Under the pieces are notes generated by a model that saw nothing but the letters and a program-made list of their open reading frames with translations, was not told the DNA's origin and did not search any database. Below, piece after piece: positions 1-9,684 of a stretch of 64,000 nt of DNA. The DNA lies in NCBI GenBank assembly GCA_025558095.1, contig JAIVFI010000021.1, positions 1-64,000 of the forward strand, given 5' to 3'. Source of the DNA: Hyaloraphidium curvatum (lineage: Eukaryota > Monoblepharomycota > Hyaloraphidiomycetes > Hyaloraphidiales > Hyaloraphidiaceae). Within the stretch, counting starts at the first letter, position 1. Each line of letters starts with the position of its first letter. Both the position numbers and the translations under genes were made by a program.

Positions 1-599
1 GTCCTTGAGGGCGTGCCACCGCAGCCCGTCCAGGACGGCCTTGATCCACATGGATTTCCACACGAGGTAGACGGCCGGCGGCGCCCGCGTGCCCAGGAAG
101 CCGTCCACGTTGGAGCCCTCGAACTCGCGCTCGTCGCGGAAGCCCCAGGCCAGCGCCGAGGCGCGGTTCACCCGCAGCAGCCGGAATTGGAACCGGGCAA
201 AGTGGTCCGGCTGCCGCGGGCGGCCCGGCGGCGGGTCGGGCGAGGAGAGCAGCACGGCCTCGCCGGCGGCGGCGTCCAGGTAGATTTCGGGGTCGTCCGC
301 GGCGGTGGGGTGGGCCGCGAGAACCTCGGCCGGCGAGGGCGACACCAGCTCCACCATAATCAGCGCTGAAATTGGTTTCCCGCACATCCAATAGCGTGAA
401 ACGGGGTTGGGGACACACTGTCACGTGGGGTCTTCTCGGACACTGGGCGACACCCACCCTGCTCCGACGCGGCCCGAACGAATCCCCTGTGAAGAAACGT
501 CTCCGTACGCGCCTCGACCAGCAGCCGCTTCAGCTCGGCCGGGTCGTCGGGCAGCTCCGCGTCGTCGATGGCCGGCGGTGTCGGTGGCCGGGTCGGCAT
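1..599 (-). CDS. hypothetical protein, 5' part only (runs off the left edge)
   Basis: Two exons join in frame on the minus strand: 599-458 and 365 to the window edge, with a 92-nt GT-AG intron (457-366, phase 1). The ATG at 599 opens a protein beginning MPTRPPTPPAIDDAELPDDP, followed by a short charged helix-like stretch (AELKRLLVEARTETFLHRGF). A second segment contains FQFRLLRVNRASALAWGF and WKSMWIKAVLDGLRW. The NRASALAWGF stretch, followed by acidic residues, is reminiscent of a PAS-fold core, but this is a weak resemblance and no function is assigned. At least 168 residues are present and the C-terminus is missing. Codon use is GC-rich like the neighbours, and the reading frame stays open to base 1, so it is probably a real, truncated-by-window gene. 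Confidence 0.55.
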
Positions 600-1100
600 C
601 GCGGCGAAGGGCGGCCGGGTGGGCGCCCCGGCCGGCTACGATGACCGGGCTCTCTGCCGCCGTCGCCGGAGGGCGGCAGTCGGGAGGAGGGTCCGGGACC
701 TCGGCGTGGGACGCGGATTCACGGAAGGCTGGGAAATGGCTAAGCCCGCCACCGCCCCCTGCGCATCCCGTCCCGACCGCGATGCGAGATTGGGCGAGGC
801 TCGTGACTTGAGGCCGTCCTTTTCATCTTTTCCGTCCACAGGACCACGATTCCGGGGCTGATCGAAGCTGGCGCAGTCGCGTCCCGAGGACCCCAAGGAC
901 CCAAGGGCTGCCCTTGCGAGTCTCTGGCGCGAAGGCGATTTCGGAAATGAGATTGGCAGCAATAGCTTTCGGCGGATGAGCAAAATCAATGTAGGTCGCC
1001 GAAGAATGTCTAGTGGCGCCCGTCGAGGCCGATTCATACATAGAGCGAGGCAGTGGAATTGCTGGGACCGCGGACCGGAACGGGACGGAAGACTGGTGCT
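600..1100. other. intergenic, no gene recognised
   Basis: Open frames here are short and overlapping, and none has a recognisable motif. The stretch separates the 5' end of the left-edge gene from the 3' end of the small membrane protein gene. Confidence 0.5.
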
Positions 1101-1882
1101 TCAGTATTGCGCCTGGTAAACGTAGAAGTTGTATCCCTGGCCCCCAAGCGCGGCGTCAGTGGCGCCGAGCTCCCTCTGCGGGGGCCGACCCACCATGTAC
1201 GCGTGGATCGCGGCCGCGACGGCGATCCCGTTCTTGTCGGGCGAGTCGGCGCGAGTGGCGCGCATGTCTGCGGGGCGCGCGGTGAGACGGGTTCCAGGGG
1301 AGGAAGCAGGGGCGGGACGTACAGGCGAGGCGCGCAGCGAGGCCCAAGTGGAACACATTGTAGGCCAGCCTGTCGGAGGGTGGCGGGTGAGAATCTGCGT
1401 AACCAGGAGACCTCGAGGAAAGCGCTCTGGACTCACCCGATCTAGTAGTTCCGGACCGCGGTCGCCCAAAGGGGATCAGTCCCGCTCCTTCAACCAACGG
1501 CCCCGAAAACACCCACGACTTTGAGACCGTCCGTCTGCCCGCTCCTCCAGAAGATGAACGACGGCAGCGAGACGAGGGACAGCGCGGCGATGGCGTAGTT
1601 CACGTCCCCGTCGGCGTCCTTCCGGTGTAGCGGCGTCAGCGCCGCGAAACGGGGATGGAAGACCCTGAACCGCACCTTGCCCGCGTTAATCTTGCCGGCC
1701 GCCACGAGGGGAGTCAGCCCCTCGAGGATGGCTGGGATTCCGGCGGCCGTTGCGGTTTGGGGGACGGGCGGAGGACGCGTGGCGGAGTGTCACCCGGCCC
1801 GCCGGCGGCGCTCCGGAGGCCCGGCAAGGGGCGCACCGTTTGTCAGGAACAGCGTGGGCCACGAGAGGGTGAGCGGAGCCAT
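1101..1882 (-). CDS. small multi-pass membrane protein, unknown family
   Basis: Four exons (1882-1837, 1731-1513, 1394-1323, 1267-1101) join with consistent phases (all phase 1) and GT-AG borders, giving a 167-residue protein. Four hydrophobic segments are visible: an N-terminal one around LSWPTLFLTNAILEGLTPLV, then VNYAIAALSLVSLPSFIFW, LAYNVFHLGLAARLA and NGIAVAAAIHAYMVG. Helix 1 carries a Glu and helices 3 and 4 carry His residues, the same layout as the two tandem 4-TM proteins at 62.3-63.6 kb, although direct sequence similarity is slight. No known family was recognised. Because each exon is short, the model rests on phase and splice-site agreement rather than homology. The start ATG at 1882 was chosen because it gives the first hydrophobic helix. 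Confidence 0.6.
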
Positions 1883-2054
1883 GGCGGTCGGACGGCGGGG
1901 GCGGTGTCGGGGTGCTGATGTTTTGGGGGTTCACGCGGCGGCCGAACGGTTGGGGACCCTGCGCTGCAGCACTTGGCACAGACCGGGAGTATACCGATCA
2001 TGATTGCTCTGTTCCGAATCCGTTGTCTCCTCGTTCCGAAGCTCCTCGTTGCGC

Positions 2055-2687
2055 CTAGTAGGCTCGCCTCCGCGGCGTGTAGCTGAAAGTCTGAACTTCC
2101 TTCCCCGCCTTCTCCGTGAGGGTGGGCGCCCCGCAAACCTTGTGCCAGATGTTGTAGTCCTCGTCGGAAGGTCCGTAGTCCTCGAAGATGACGGCGAGGT
2201 TTCCGATGCGGCTCGCGTGCAGCGCCCTGAGCTCGACCTCGAAGCCGACCAGCGTCGGAGCGGAAAGCGCGAGAAGCGGCCCCAGGTCCTCCAACTCCTG
2301 GACCGGCGCCGACAGGCTCAGGCTGACGAGGTTGCTGCACAGCGGCACGAGATCTTCCATGCTCTGCGGCGGGGCCTGCCACGGAGCCGCTATCGACCGT
2401 GTGTGCGTGAAGCGTCTCCCGTCGCCGAGGTTCCGCAGGAGGGAGACGAACGCCACGCAGCTCGGGCCGAAGACGATCTCCTCGTACGGGAACACCAGCT
2501 CGCGGTAGAGGAAAGGCTCGGCAGCGTCCCGGAAGGACCGGGCGACGAGGCTGAAGGCCAGCAGGTCGCGCTTCGCCGAGAGGCGTTCCGCGATGAGCAC
2601 GAGCACGTCGTGCGGCACAGGAGGGCGCGGAAGCGGGTTCCTCGCGCTGCGGAGATTGCGACTGCCGCGCTTCGGTTTGGGGACCAT
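2055..2687 (-). CDS. F-box protein, copy with in-frame internal deletion
   Basis: A single open frame of 210 residues from ATG 2687. The N-terminal F-box (about residues 25-65) contains PHDVLVLIAERLSAKRDLLA and FRDAAEPFLYRELVFPYE, and is closely similar to the gene at 2850-4028. After SNLVSLSLSAPV the alignment to that paralogue jumps about 170 residues and resumes at HASRIGNLAVIFEDYG, ending with the shared C-terminal signature WHKVCGAP followed by QTFSYTPRRR. The family's leucine-rich middle is therefore missing, yet the frame is intact. F-box proteins normally recruit substrates to SCF ubiquitin ligases; without the middle, substrate recognition here would differ. It may be a decaying copy or a short adaptor. 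The upstream extension of the frame has no ATG. Confidence 0.7.
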   Translation of the reverse strand: MVPKPKRGSRNLRSARNPLPRPPVPHDVLVLIAERLSAKRDLLAFSLVARSFRDAAEPFLYRELVFPYEEIVFGPSCVAFVSLLRNLGDGRRFTHTRSIAAPWQAPPQSMEDLVPLCSNLVSLSLSAPVQELEDLGPLLALSAPTLVGFEVELRALHASRIGNLAVIFEDYGPSDEDYNIWHKVCGAPTLTEKAGKEVQTFSYTPRRRAY

Positions 2688-2849
2688 GGCTCCGAGGGCC
2701 GGTGTGTCAATGTGGGGGCGGGGGCGAGAAGAGGACGTGCAAAGGTTGCGACGGCCTCGCAACCAACGCTTTTACCCCAAAGATTGTTCGTAGACCTCTA
2801 GCTAGCTACTCAGAGACCTTGTTCTCCCTTCCTTATTGCCTACTTGACG

Positions 2850-4028
2850 TCAGCCGCTCTTCCGCGGGCGGTAGGTGAAGGTTTGTTCGACCTTTCCGCC
2901 CCGATTCGAAACCACGGCTTCGCCGCACACCTCTCGCCAAAGCTCGACGTCCTTCTCAGGGGCAGCGAGCAGCGTGTTGCAGAAGACCACGATGCTGCCG
3001 ATTCGGCTCCGGTCGAGCATCGTCCGCAAGGCGTCCGCCCCGATCTGGCCAAAGATCCCGCCTTGGAAGAAGCAATCGAACAAGAACAGCTCCGAAACCT
3101 CTATCGGGCTCTCGCCAAAGAGCGGGAGCAGATAGTCCATCGGGGAGTGAATAAACGAGAGCTTCGTCGGCGGCTGGCCGAGCTTCTGCAGCGCGGCGAC
3201 CGTGGCGGGAACGGCTTGGTGGATCCGCAGCTCGAGCGGACGCATCAAGGAAAGCGGATCTCCCGGCGTCGTCGCAAGCTTTTCGAGGACGGTGTGATCG
3301 ATGAACGTGAGGCGTTTCAGGAGGGGAGCCGCCGAGTTCCAGAAGCCATCCCCGCTGGGCTCTTGGTAGAAAGTAAACGGGACCGCAAGGTCGATGCTCT
3401 TCAGCCCGGGCATCCAGCGAATCATGCCTCTGAGCACTGCCTCGGCTTCGTCGCAGTCGAACCCGTCCGGGATGCTCTTTTCGTTCTCGAGTCGGTACCA
3501 GACCGACAGCGCCCACTCCCTGCGCGGCAGCGGCTCGAGAGAGCCCCAGTCGGGGATGTGCCCCGTCCGCACGCACATGACGTCGACCGACACGTTGACC
3601 AAGCTCGGGCACGACCGGGCCAGGACCGATAGCTCGTCGATTTCCAGCGCCGAGAGGCTGAGTCTCTCGAGGTTCGTGCAGAGCGGCAGCAGGTCAAACA
3701 TGCTCGCCGGTGGGGCCTGCCAGGGAGCCTTTATCGACCTCGTGTGCGCGAACCGCCGCCCGTCCCCGAGGTTCTGCAGCAGGGACATGAAAGCCGCGCA
3801 GCTTGGGCCGAAATCCACATTCTCGTGCGGGAATACGAGCTCTCGATAGAGGAGAGGCTCTGCCGCCTCGCGGAAGGCCCGGGAGACGAGGCTGAAGGCA
3901 GCGAGGTCGCGCTTTTCGGAGAGGTGCCCCGCGAGCAGCACGAGAACGTCGTGCGGCGGGGGCGGGCGCCGGGGCGGCGGCTCCGCTGCAGCGACACTAC
4001 GGCGGCCGCGTTTCCGCTTGGGTGGCAT
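2850..4028 (-). CDS. F-box protein, full-length member of local family
   Basis: One exon from ATG 4028, 392 residues. A basic N-terminus (MPPKRKRGRR, possible nuclear signal) precedes an F-box of the form PPHDVLVLLAGHLSEKRDLA and FREAAEPLLYRELVFPHE. Degenerate leucine-rich segments follow, including LCTNLERLSLSALEIDEL and WMPGLKSIDLAVPF, as is usual in fungal F-box/LRR proteins. The C-terminus carries a signature (VELWREVCGEAVVSNRGGK, then QTFTYRPRK) found in all four copies of this family in the window. The expected role is SCF ubiquitin-ligase substrate adaptor; the substrate cannot be inferred. It lies tandem with the shortened copy at 2055-2687, 160 bp upstream of it on the same strand, so local tandem duplication is likely. 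Confidence 0.85.
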   Translation of the reverse strand: MPPKRKRGRRSVAAAEPPPRRPPPPHDVLVLLAGHLSEKRDLAAFSLVSRAFREAAEPLLYRELVFPHENVDFGPSCAAFMSLLQNLGDGRRFAHTRSIKAPWQAPPASMFDLLPLCTNLERLSLSALEIDELSVLARSCPSLVNVSVDVMCVRTGHIPDWGSLEPLPRREWALSVWYRLENEKSIPDGFDCDEAEAVLRGMIRWMPGLKSIDLAVPFTFYQEPSGDGFWNSAAPLLKRLTFIDHTVLEKLATTPGDPLSLMRPLELRIHQAVPATVAALQKLGQPPTKLSFIHSPMDYLLPLFGESPIEVSELFLFDCFFQGGIFGQIGADALRTMLDRSRIGSIVVFCNTLLAAPEKDVELWREVCGEAVVSNRGGKVEQTFTYRPRKSG

Positions 4029-4242
4029 GGTCGTGGGTGGGACGAAAGGTCCGCAAGAGGTGTTGCAGGTTGGAAGCGAACGATGAGCTGGCCTCCCGCA
4101 GTCGCCCGCGGCGCCTTGACGCACGGACTGCACACATTTAGCTTGATCCTATCTACTCGTCATCAGTGTTCACTACAGTGAAATTGGCCTTTCCAGTTCG
4201 GTTCCGAAACCGGACTCTCCGTGTCCTCGTGACGAGCTTCTG

Positions 4243-4350
4243 TCAAGTGCCCTTACGTGGCGTGTACGTGAAGGTCTGCACGTCATCTCCCCACTCGTGC
4301 GTAACTTGAGGCTCCCCGCAGACCCCGCGCCACAGCTGGAGATCGCTGGA
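4243..4350 (-). pseudogene. relic: C-terminal tail of the local F-box family
   Basis: About 35 codons ending in a stop match only the last part of the 2850-4028 family: LQLWRGVCGEPQVTHEWGDD then QTFTYTPRKGT. Nothing recognisable from the F-box or the leucine-rich middle precedes it before the end of the protease gene at 4467. It is best read as the surviving 3' end of a third tandem copy, truncated upstream. Confidence 0.75.
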
Positions 4351-4466
4351 CGCCCGAGCAAAACGCGACGGCGTCACAGGCCATATTTGACAAAGCCAGT
4401 CTCGGATTCCGTGTCCAAAAACAAAGCGCAAACAACGATAGACAGTCATCCCCTTCCAAAGCCTCG

Positions 4467-6034
4467 TCAGGCCTGCCCATCCCGCCTCCTCGCCTTCTTC
4501 GCCCCGCGGAACTTGCCCAGGCAGTCCCCGACCGGCCTCTGCACCATCCCGGAGCGCGCCCTTCCCGCTCTCCGCGAGAACATGTCGATCCCCCCGCTCC
4601 TCTCGTCCACGGCGTAGCCCATGTCGCGGAAGGAGAGCGCGGTGAGCATGCTGAGCGGGTTGCGCGTGCCCGCGGGCGAGATCAGCCCAGTCATGAGCTC
4701 CGTGTACATGCTGGCCTCGCGCCAGTGCCCGCACGCGCGGCCGATGCCGCCCTGCGATTCTACGGGGGGCGGGGTGGCGGCGTCGAAGCCGATGCGGACC
4801 ATGGAGGAGCGCGCGGCGCGGCCGGCGTACGAGGCCGATTGGAGGTCGCCGGCGGCGGCGTGGGCCTCGCAGTCCAGGGGGCGGATGAGGTTCTTGTCCT
4901 TCCAAAGGGTGCCGAAGCCGAGCACGTGGGCCTGTTGGGGATGTGGCGCGATCAGTCGGATCACCCACTGTGGATGACAGGCGGTGGCGCGTACCATTTC
5001 GTGCTCCAGCACGGGCTGCAGCGTGCCCTCCTGGAGCATCTGCTGCCAGTCGGCAATATCCAGGGCGATGAAGCCCGACAGGGGCAACTGTTTGCCCGGG
5101 AGTGCCGGATCACGGGTGTACAGCGGCCCGCTGTAGGCCAGCGTGCCGCCAGGGCCGTCGACGGGCGACAGCTCGAAGGAGATGAGGATGTCGTCGACGT
5201 ACCCGCAGCTCGCTATCGGGTTTCCGAACGCGTCCTGCAGGCAGTCGTCGATCTCCGCGTAGTCCTCGGTGGTCATGGCGGGCAGGTCGCCGACGATGAT
5301 CGACATCCACCGCCGCGCGGCGCGCACGATGGCGGCGTTGAGCGCGGGGTTGGGCACGCAGGTCACAATCTCGATGTTGAAGACCGAGTTGGGCGAGTCG
5401 CGGGCCCCGGGAGGCAGGTTGTAGGGGACGGGCAGGTAGCGGCACCCTGCCTGCAGGATGCGGTTGGAAGGGTGGAGGCGGGGTACGCGCGTGCGCACGG
5501 CAGCGGGCTGGAACAAACATTGACGTGAGATAGGGCCGAAGCAGTGAACAGGGAACCCACTCTCCGTGCCGTCGTCGGGCGAGGGGCGCGGGGATGCAGC
5601 CGGAGCACGGGGGCCGAGGGCGGCGGCGCTTCCGGGGGCACGGTGCGGTCCGGTGGCCGCAACTGCTGTTCGGCGGGCAGAAGAGCACTTTCCCGGGTGG
5701 CCGCCAATTCGTCGGTGCGAACTGGGGCGGGGGCGATGGGGCTGCAATTACGGCGCGGATTATTCGGTGCGCGGGGCGACGGCTGGCCGGGCGAAAAGAC
5801 CGACCTCGGGGGCACCGGCGGGCCTTTGGAGACCTCCGGAGTGCCATGCGGCAGGAAGGGAGTGGCCGCCGGCTCCGCGGAGGGCGGTGGCTGCGGTGCG
5901 GGGTCTCGCGAGGGGAGCAGCGGCGCGGCGGCGGCGATGCGGCCAGCAGCCGCGAGCAGCGCAGCCGTGGCCACGAGGGCCAGAGTCCTCAATGAAGCCC
6001 GCCTCCGGGCGGGCGCAAGTTGTCGACGTGTCAT
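4467..6034 (-). CDS. secreted leishmanolysin-like zinc metalloprotease
   Basis: Three exons: 6034-5561, 5507-4995 and 4931-4467, all phase 0, giving 483 residues. The N-terminus has a signal peptide (LRTLALVATAALLAAAGRIA) followed by a long Pro-rich stretch that could act as a propeptide. Exon 2 ends in HEM and exon 3 begins AHVLGFGTLW, so splicing creates the zinc site HEMAHVLGFG, which fits the HExxHxxG metzincin pattern. Downstream, GHWREASMYTELMTG supplies the likely third histidine ligand in the arrangement seen in M8/leishmanolysin-type proteins, followed by LSMLTALSFRDMGYAVD. The 63-nt intron between HEM and AHV has no stop and is a multiple of three, so the unspliced frame reads through and hides the motif. 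Predicted secreted endopeptidase; substrate unknown. Confidence 0.82.
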
Positions 6035-7215
6035 TCCGTGAATGCGGTGTGAGTCGTTCGGCGGCAAATGGAGGCGCAGGCTGTGGTGCTTGCCGCGGTC
6101 CCGGCCCACGTCCCCAATATGACGCAACAGGGGGACCACACAAAATGCCTGGCCGGTGGCCCCGGAAGTGCACGGCGGGCGGCCGCTGAATTAGGAGCAC
6201 CTCATATGGCTCGTGCCGGCCCGTCCTCGGGGGCTTTCGTTCCTCAACCCTCCTCCGGTGCGGCTTCCGGGTGCGACCGCCTCCGGCTCCAGCCATTGGC
6301 AGCACCGCCCTCGGCAAAGCGGTCCCGAATCGCGCCGTTCAGGCGCCGTCGAGGATCTGCGGCATCCCGCCCCGAGGCTCTCGACCTCCGGCCAAAGGCC
6401 GTGCTCGTCTTCCGACGACGGGGCCGGCGGCGGACTGTGCGCCGAACCTCCGCGAAGCCGCAGGCGCGCGCGGGGTTGTTCCCCGACCGGCCACCCGCGC
6501 GTCGCGCTTGCAGTGCACGGACGGCCTCTTAAGTGACCGGCAAGGCATCCCCTCCCAATTCTCGTGCGTTCATCTGTGGACCATGGCCACGTCCTCGATT
6601 GGAAGCGTCCGGGAGGACCGGGCGGGGCCCCGGCCATGAAAGCCGCGGGTGCGTTGCGCCAGGGGTCAACAGGACCCCGAGGTCCGAGCGTTCCAACCGG
6701 CCACCCCTTGGGCCCCTTACGCCGTGCACGGACGGCTGTCCGGTTGCCAGATGTGAGTGGAAAAATCGAGAGCGGCGGAGCGCCGGCGCTCCCTCCGTCG
6801 GGCAGTGCGGGACGGCGAAGCGCCAGAAGATGATGCCCACCCCGAGGCTTTCTTCCTCCCACGCCCAATCGAAGCCGATGTTTGGTCTTGGTGGGATTGC
6901 AGTCCAGTGGCCAGGGCTCGACCCGAGCTTCGTGGTGCAAGGCGAAGACTATTCTCTGCCTGGAACTCGGAGCAGCGGCTCGTTCACACCGCGGCGACTA
7001 CGTCTGACCATCCGGCCACAAGTGTTTTGCCTGCTGAAGAACCTGTGTGCTGCGTTCGATGTGGCGACGGCGGCGACGGCGGAAACCCCTTTGAAATAGG
7101 CTCCGCGGGACCGCCGCGGGAGACAGCCGGTCAGGCCAGGCTCCAAGCGGCCGGAAAGGAAGAAGGCCGCGCTAAATATTGCCGAACGAGTGCCCACGTG
7201 CCGCAGGTCGCGAGA
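6035..7215. other. intergenic, divergent promoter region
   Basis: A 1.2-kb gap between the divergently transcribed protease and ene-reductase genes. Frames here are overlapping and GC-driven, with no recognisable motif; nothing else supported. Confidence 0.5.
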
Positions 7216-8601
7216 ATGGAGCTCCCCAACGCCGCCGCGCCGTCGTTCGCCGGGGTCCCCGAGAAACCGAAGGCCGGCCCCGCCAAGCCGCCGCCGCTCC
7301 TGTTCACGCCGCTGAAGGTCGGCGGGATCACGCTCAAGAACCGGATCATGCTGGCGCCCATGGCGCAGTACTCGTCCAAGGACGGCCGGTTCAACTCTTG
7401 GCACATCGCTCATTTGGGGCAGTATGCCACGCGCGGCGCGGGGCTGGTCATGTCCGAGGCGGTCGCGGTGCAGGAGTTTGCGCGGATCACGCCGCAGTGC
7501 GCGGGCTTGTGGCGGGACGACCAGATGCCCGAGTATGCGCTGGTGGCAAAGTACATCAAGGTCGGTCTCCTTGGGCGGCGCTCTTTCGGCCCGTGTTCAT
7601 CGCGTTCCCGTGTTCAGGACCAGGGCAGCGTGCCGGCCATCCAGCTCCACCACGCCGGCCGCAAGAGCAGCATGTACAGCTCGCTGCTCAACGTCGGCGC
7701 CGACACGCTCTGCCCCGAAGCCGACGGCGGCTGGCCGCGCAAGACCACCTCCTCGTCGGCGATACCAATCCACGACAAGGCGCCCGTTCCCCGGGAGCTC
7801 ACCGTCGCCGAGATCAAGGAGAGCGTGCAGGCCTGGGCCGATTGCGCGCGGCGGGCGCACCTCTGCGGCTGGGAGGTCGTGGACATCCACGCCGCGCACG
7901 GGTACCTGATCCACCAGTTCCTGACGCCGGTGGTGAACAAACGGACGGACGAGTACGGCGGCTCGTTCGAGAACCGGATCCGGTACCTGCTCGAGATCAT
8001 CGCGGCCATGCGGAGGCCGGGCTACTGGCCGCCCGAGAAGCCCATCTTCGTCCGGCTCAGCTGCTCCGAGTACCTCGAAGGCAGCCCGGACCATCCCGAG
8101 ATATGGGCCATGGACGACACCCTCCGCCTGATCGACATCCTCCGCAGGCCGCCCTACTCGGTCGACCTGATCGACGCCTCCTCGGGCACCTCGGTCAAGT
8201 GGACCGGCCTCGGACGGACGCAGATCCAGGCGACGCCGTTGTTCAACGCGGGGTACTCTGCCGAGATCAAGCGCCGCTTCGGAGACTCGATACTCGTGGG
8301 CTGCGTGGGCGGGATCACCGAGGGCGAGCAGGCCGAGTGGGTGCTACGGAGCGGGGCGGGGGACGCGGTGCTCGTCGGGAGGTGGGTCATCTGCCGCGTC
8401 GTCTGGGATTGGGTGCTGACGAGCCTCGCGGCCGGCAGGGAGTTCATGAGGGACCCGTCGCTGGTGCTCAAATGGGCCGAGGAGCTCGGGTGCGAGGTGA
8501 CCTACCCCTTGCAGTATCATCGCTACCTGCTCCGGAGGAAGGACCCGCGGGAGGTCGAGAAGGACAGGGCAAGGAGGCGGTCGGAGGGTTGGAAACTGTG
8601 A
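7216..8601 (+). CDS. NADH:flavin oxidoreductase, Old Yellow Enzyme family (YqjM-type)
   Basis: Exons 7216-7560, 7618-8381 and 8439-8601 give 423 residues. Both introns are 57 nt, lack stops and are multiples of three, so an unspliced frame exists; removing them restores family continuity (KYIK to DQGSVPAIQLHHAGRK, and VLVG to REFMRDP). The TIM-barrel FMN enzyme starts LLFTPLKVGGITLKNRIMLA. It has QLHHAGRKS near the flavin, the paired substrate histidines in HAAHGYLIHQF, then DEYGGSFENR and the phosphate-binding VGCVGGI. These point to the class containing YqjM/xenobiotic reductases, which reduce activated C=C bonds using NAD(P)H. The ATG at 7216 was chosen because the upstream frame begins only with a GTG and is low-complexity. 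Cytosolic; no signal peptide. Confidence 0.9.
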   Translation: MELPNAAAPSFAGVPEKPKAGPAKPPPLLFTPLKVGGITLKNRIMLAPMAQYSSKDGRFNSWHIAHLGQYATRGAGLVMSEAVAVQEFARITPQCAGLWRDDQMPEYALVAKYIKVGLLGRRSFGPCSSRSRVQDQGSVPAIQLHHAGRKSSMYSSLLNVGADTLCPEADGGWPRKTTSSSAIPIHDKAPVPRELTVAEIKESVQAWADCARRAHLCGWEVVDIHAAHGYLIHQFLTPVVNKRTDEYGGSFENRIRYLLEIIAAMRRPGYWPPEKPIFVRLSCSEYLEGSPDHPEIWAMDDTLRLIDILRRPPYSVDLIDASSGTSVKWTGLGRTQIQATPLFNAGYSAEIKRRFGDSILVGCVGGITEGEQAEWVLRSGAGDAVLVGRWVICRVVWDWVLTSLAAGREFMRDPSLVLKWAEELGCEVTYPLQYHRYLLRRKDPREVEKDRARRRSEGWKL

Positions 8602-8869
8602 TCGGGGGCCGGGGCAGACCGATGTCCTGTCCAGATCGAATCAGTGGCGGGTCGTAGGCCCGGGAGAGTAGAGAAATTCGAGGTCTTGGCGTGTGATGGC
8701 AGCTGTAGGTGGTGAGAATGATTGAGCATGTCGTGGGATTGTCGAACAATGGAGGATCGGAGGTCGTCTCTGGAACACGGATGGAGAGCGATTGTTGCAG
8801 GCGGGAGCCAGCTCATCGTTCGCCTTTAACCTTCGAGACCTCTTGCGGCCTTGTCTTCTCCCCCATGAG

Positions 8870-9373
8870 AACGCACCGATCCTTCGCCATTTCGCGGTCA
8901 ACCACGACGTTCTCGAAGCTCTTTCCGAGATGCCCTGCAATCCGCTCGGAATGATGCGCCTGGCCAAGCTGATGATCTTTTCCGCCGACCCCGATACGGC
9001 GGTGGCGCTGCGGAAGCTCGGGAAGCCCCCATCGCAGCTGCGAATATACTTCACCCCGGCCGAGTTCCTGCTTCTTCTCAACGACCAAGACACCCCGATT
9101 GCGCTTGATCACCTGGCGCTCGAAGATTGCACCTGGAGCGGCCAGATCTACGGCGACATACCTACTCCGGAAGCGATGCGGCGGCTGCTCGACGAGAGTG
9201 AGATCGGCAGGCTCGAAATCGTCTTTTCTGAGGACCCTAGCTTGATCTCAAGGGACCTGGAGCTCTGGAGCGGACTGTGCGGGGAGCCCAGCATCACCGA
9301 GAATGACAGGACTTCGGTCAGGATCTTCACGTACCCGCCACCCAAGCAGACTTGCGCTGTTGGTGACTCCTAG
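8870..9373 (+). pseudogene. 5'-truncated F-box family copy (C-terminal half only)
   Basis: The frame aligns with the C-terminal half of the F-box protein at 2850-4028: NAPILRHFAVNHDVLEALSE matches its APLLKRLTFIDHTVLEKL region. DESEIGRLEIVF and LELWSGLCGEPSITE match the C-terminal signature, but the ending is IFTYPPPKQ. No F-box is encoded upstream and there is no convincing start codon, so the copy lost its 5' half. It lies on the opposite strand from the 2-4 kb cluster, about 4.8 kb away, just downstream of the ene-reductase. Confidence 0.78.
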
Positions 9374-9684
9374 GGGACATTTCCTGAAGCTCTCCTTGTA
9401 CACTTTGCTTGCTCCTCCCATAGGATCGGCGGCGCGCGCGAGGGTTCCGAGCGGGCGATCGGCCTTTGGTTGGTCGCCAAGTAGTAGATGAGGACCGTGG
9501 CGAAATGCGGCGGACGTAGCTAGATGAGCAGAGCTCGAGCTTTCAATGTTAGCCAACGACGATCTCTACATATTCTCGACGAGTGCTAGCTCCGCGAAGC
9601 TCTCTCGTTTCGGATTGGCGCCTACTCTCGCCGCACTCCACAACACCACGCGGCGCCCTCTTCCTCCATTGCCTTCGGCTCGCA
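9374..9684. other. short intergenic stretch, nothing recognised
   Basis: Lies between the F-box relic and the start of the periplasmic-binding-like gene. No motif or conserved frame seen. Confidence 0.4.

Noticed and set aside
7561-8438. Unspliced reading of the ene-reductase as one long ORF
   Set aside because: Two 57-nt GT-AG segments interrupt conserved family sequence; removing them restores QLHHAGRK spacing and VGREFMRDP.
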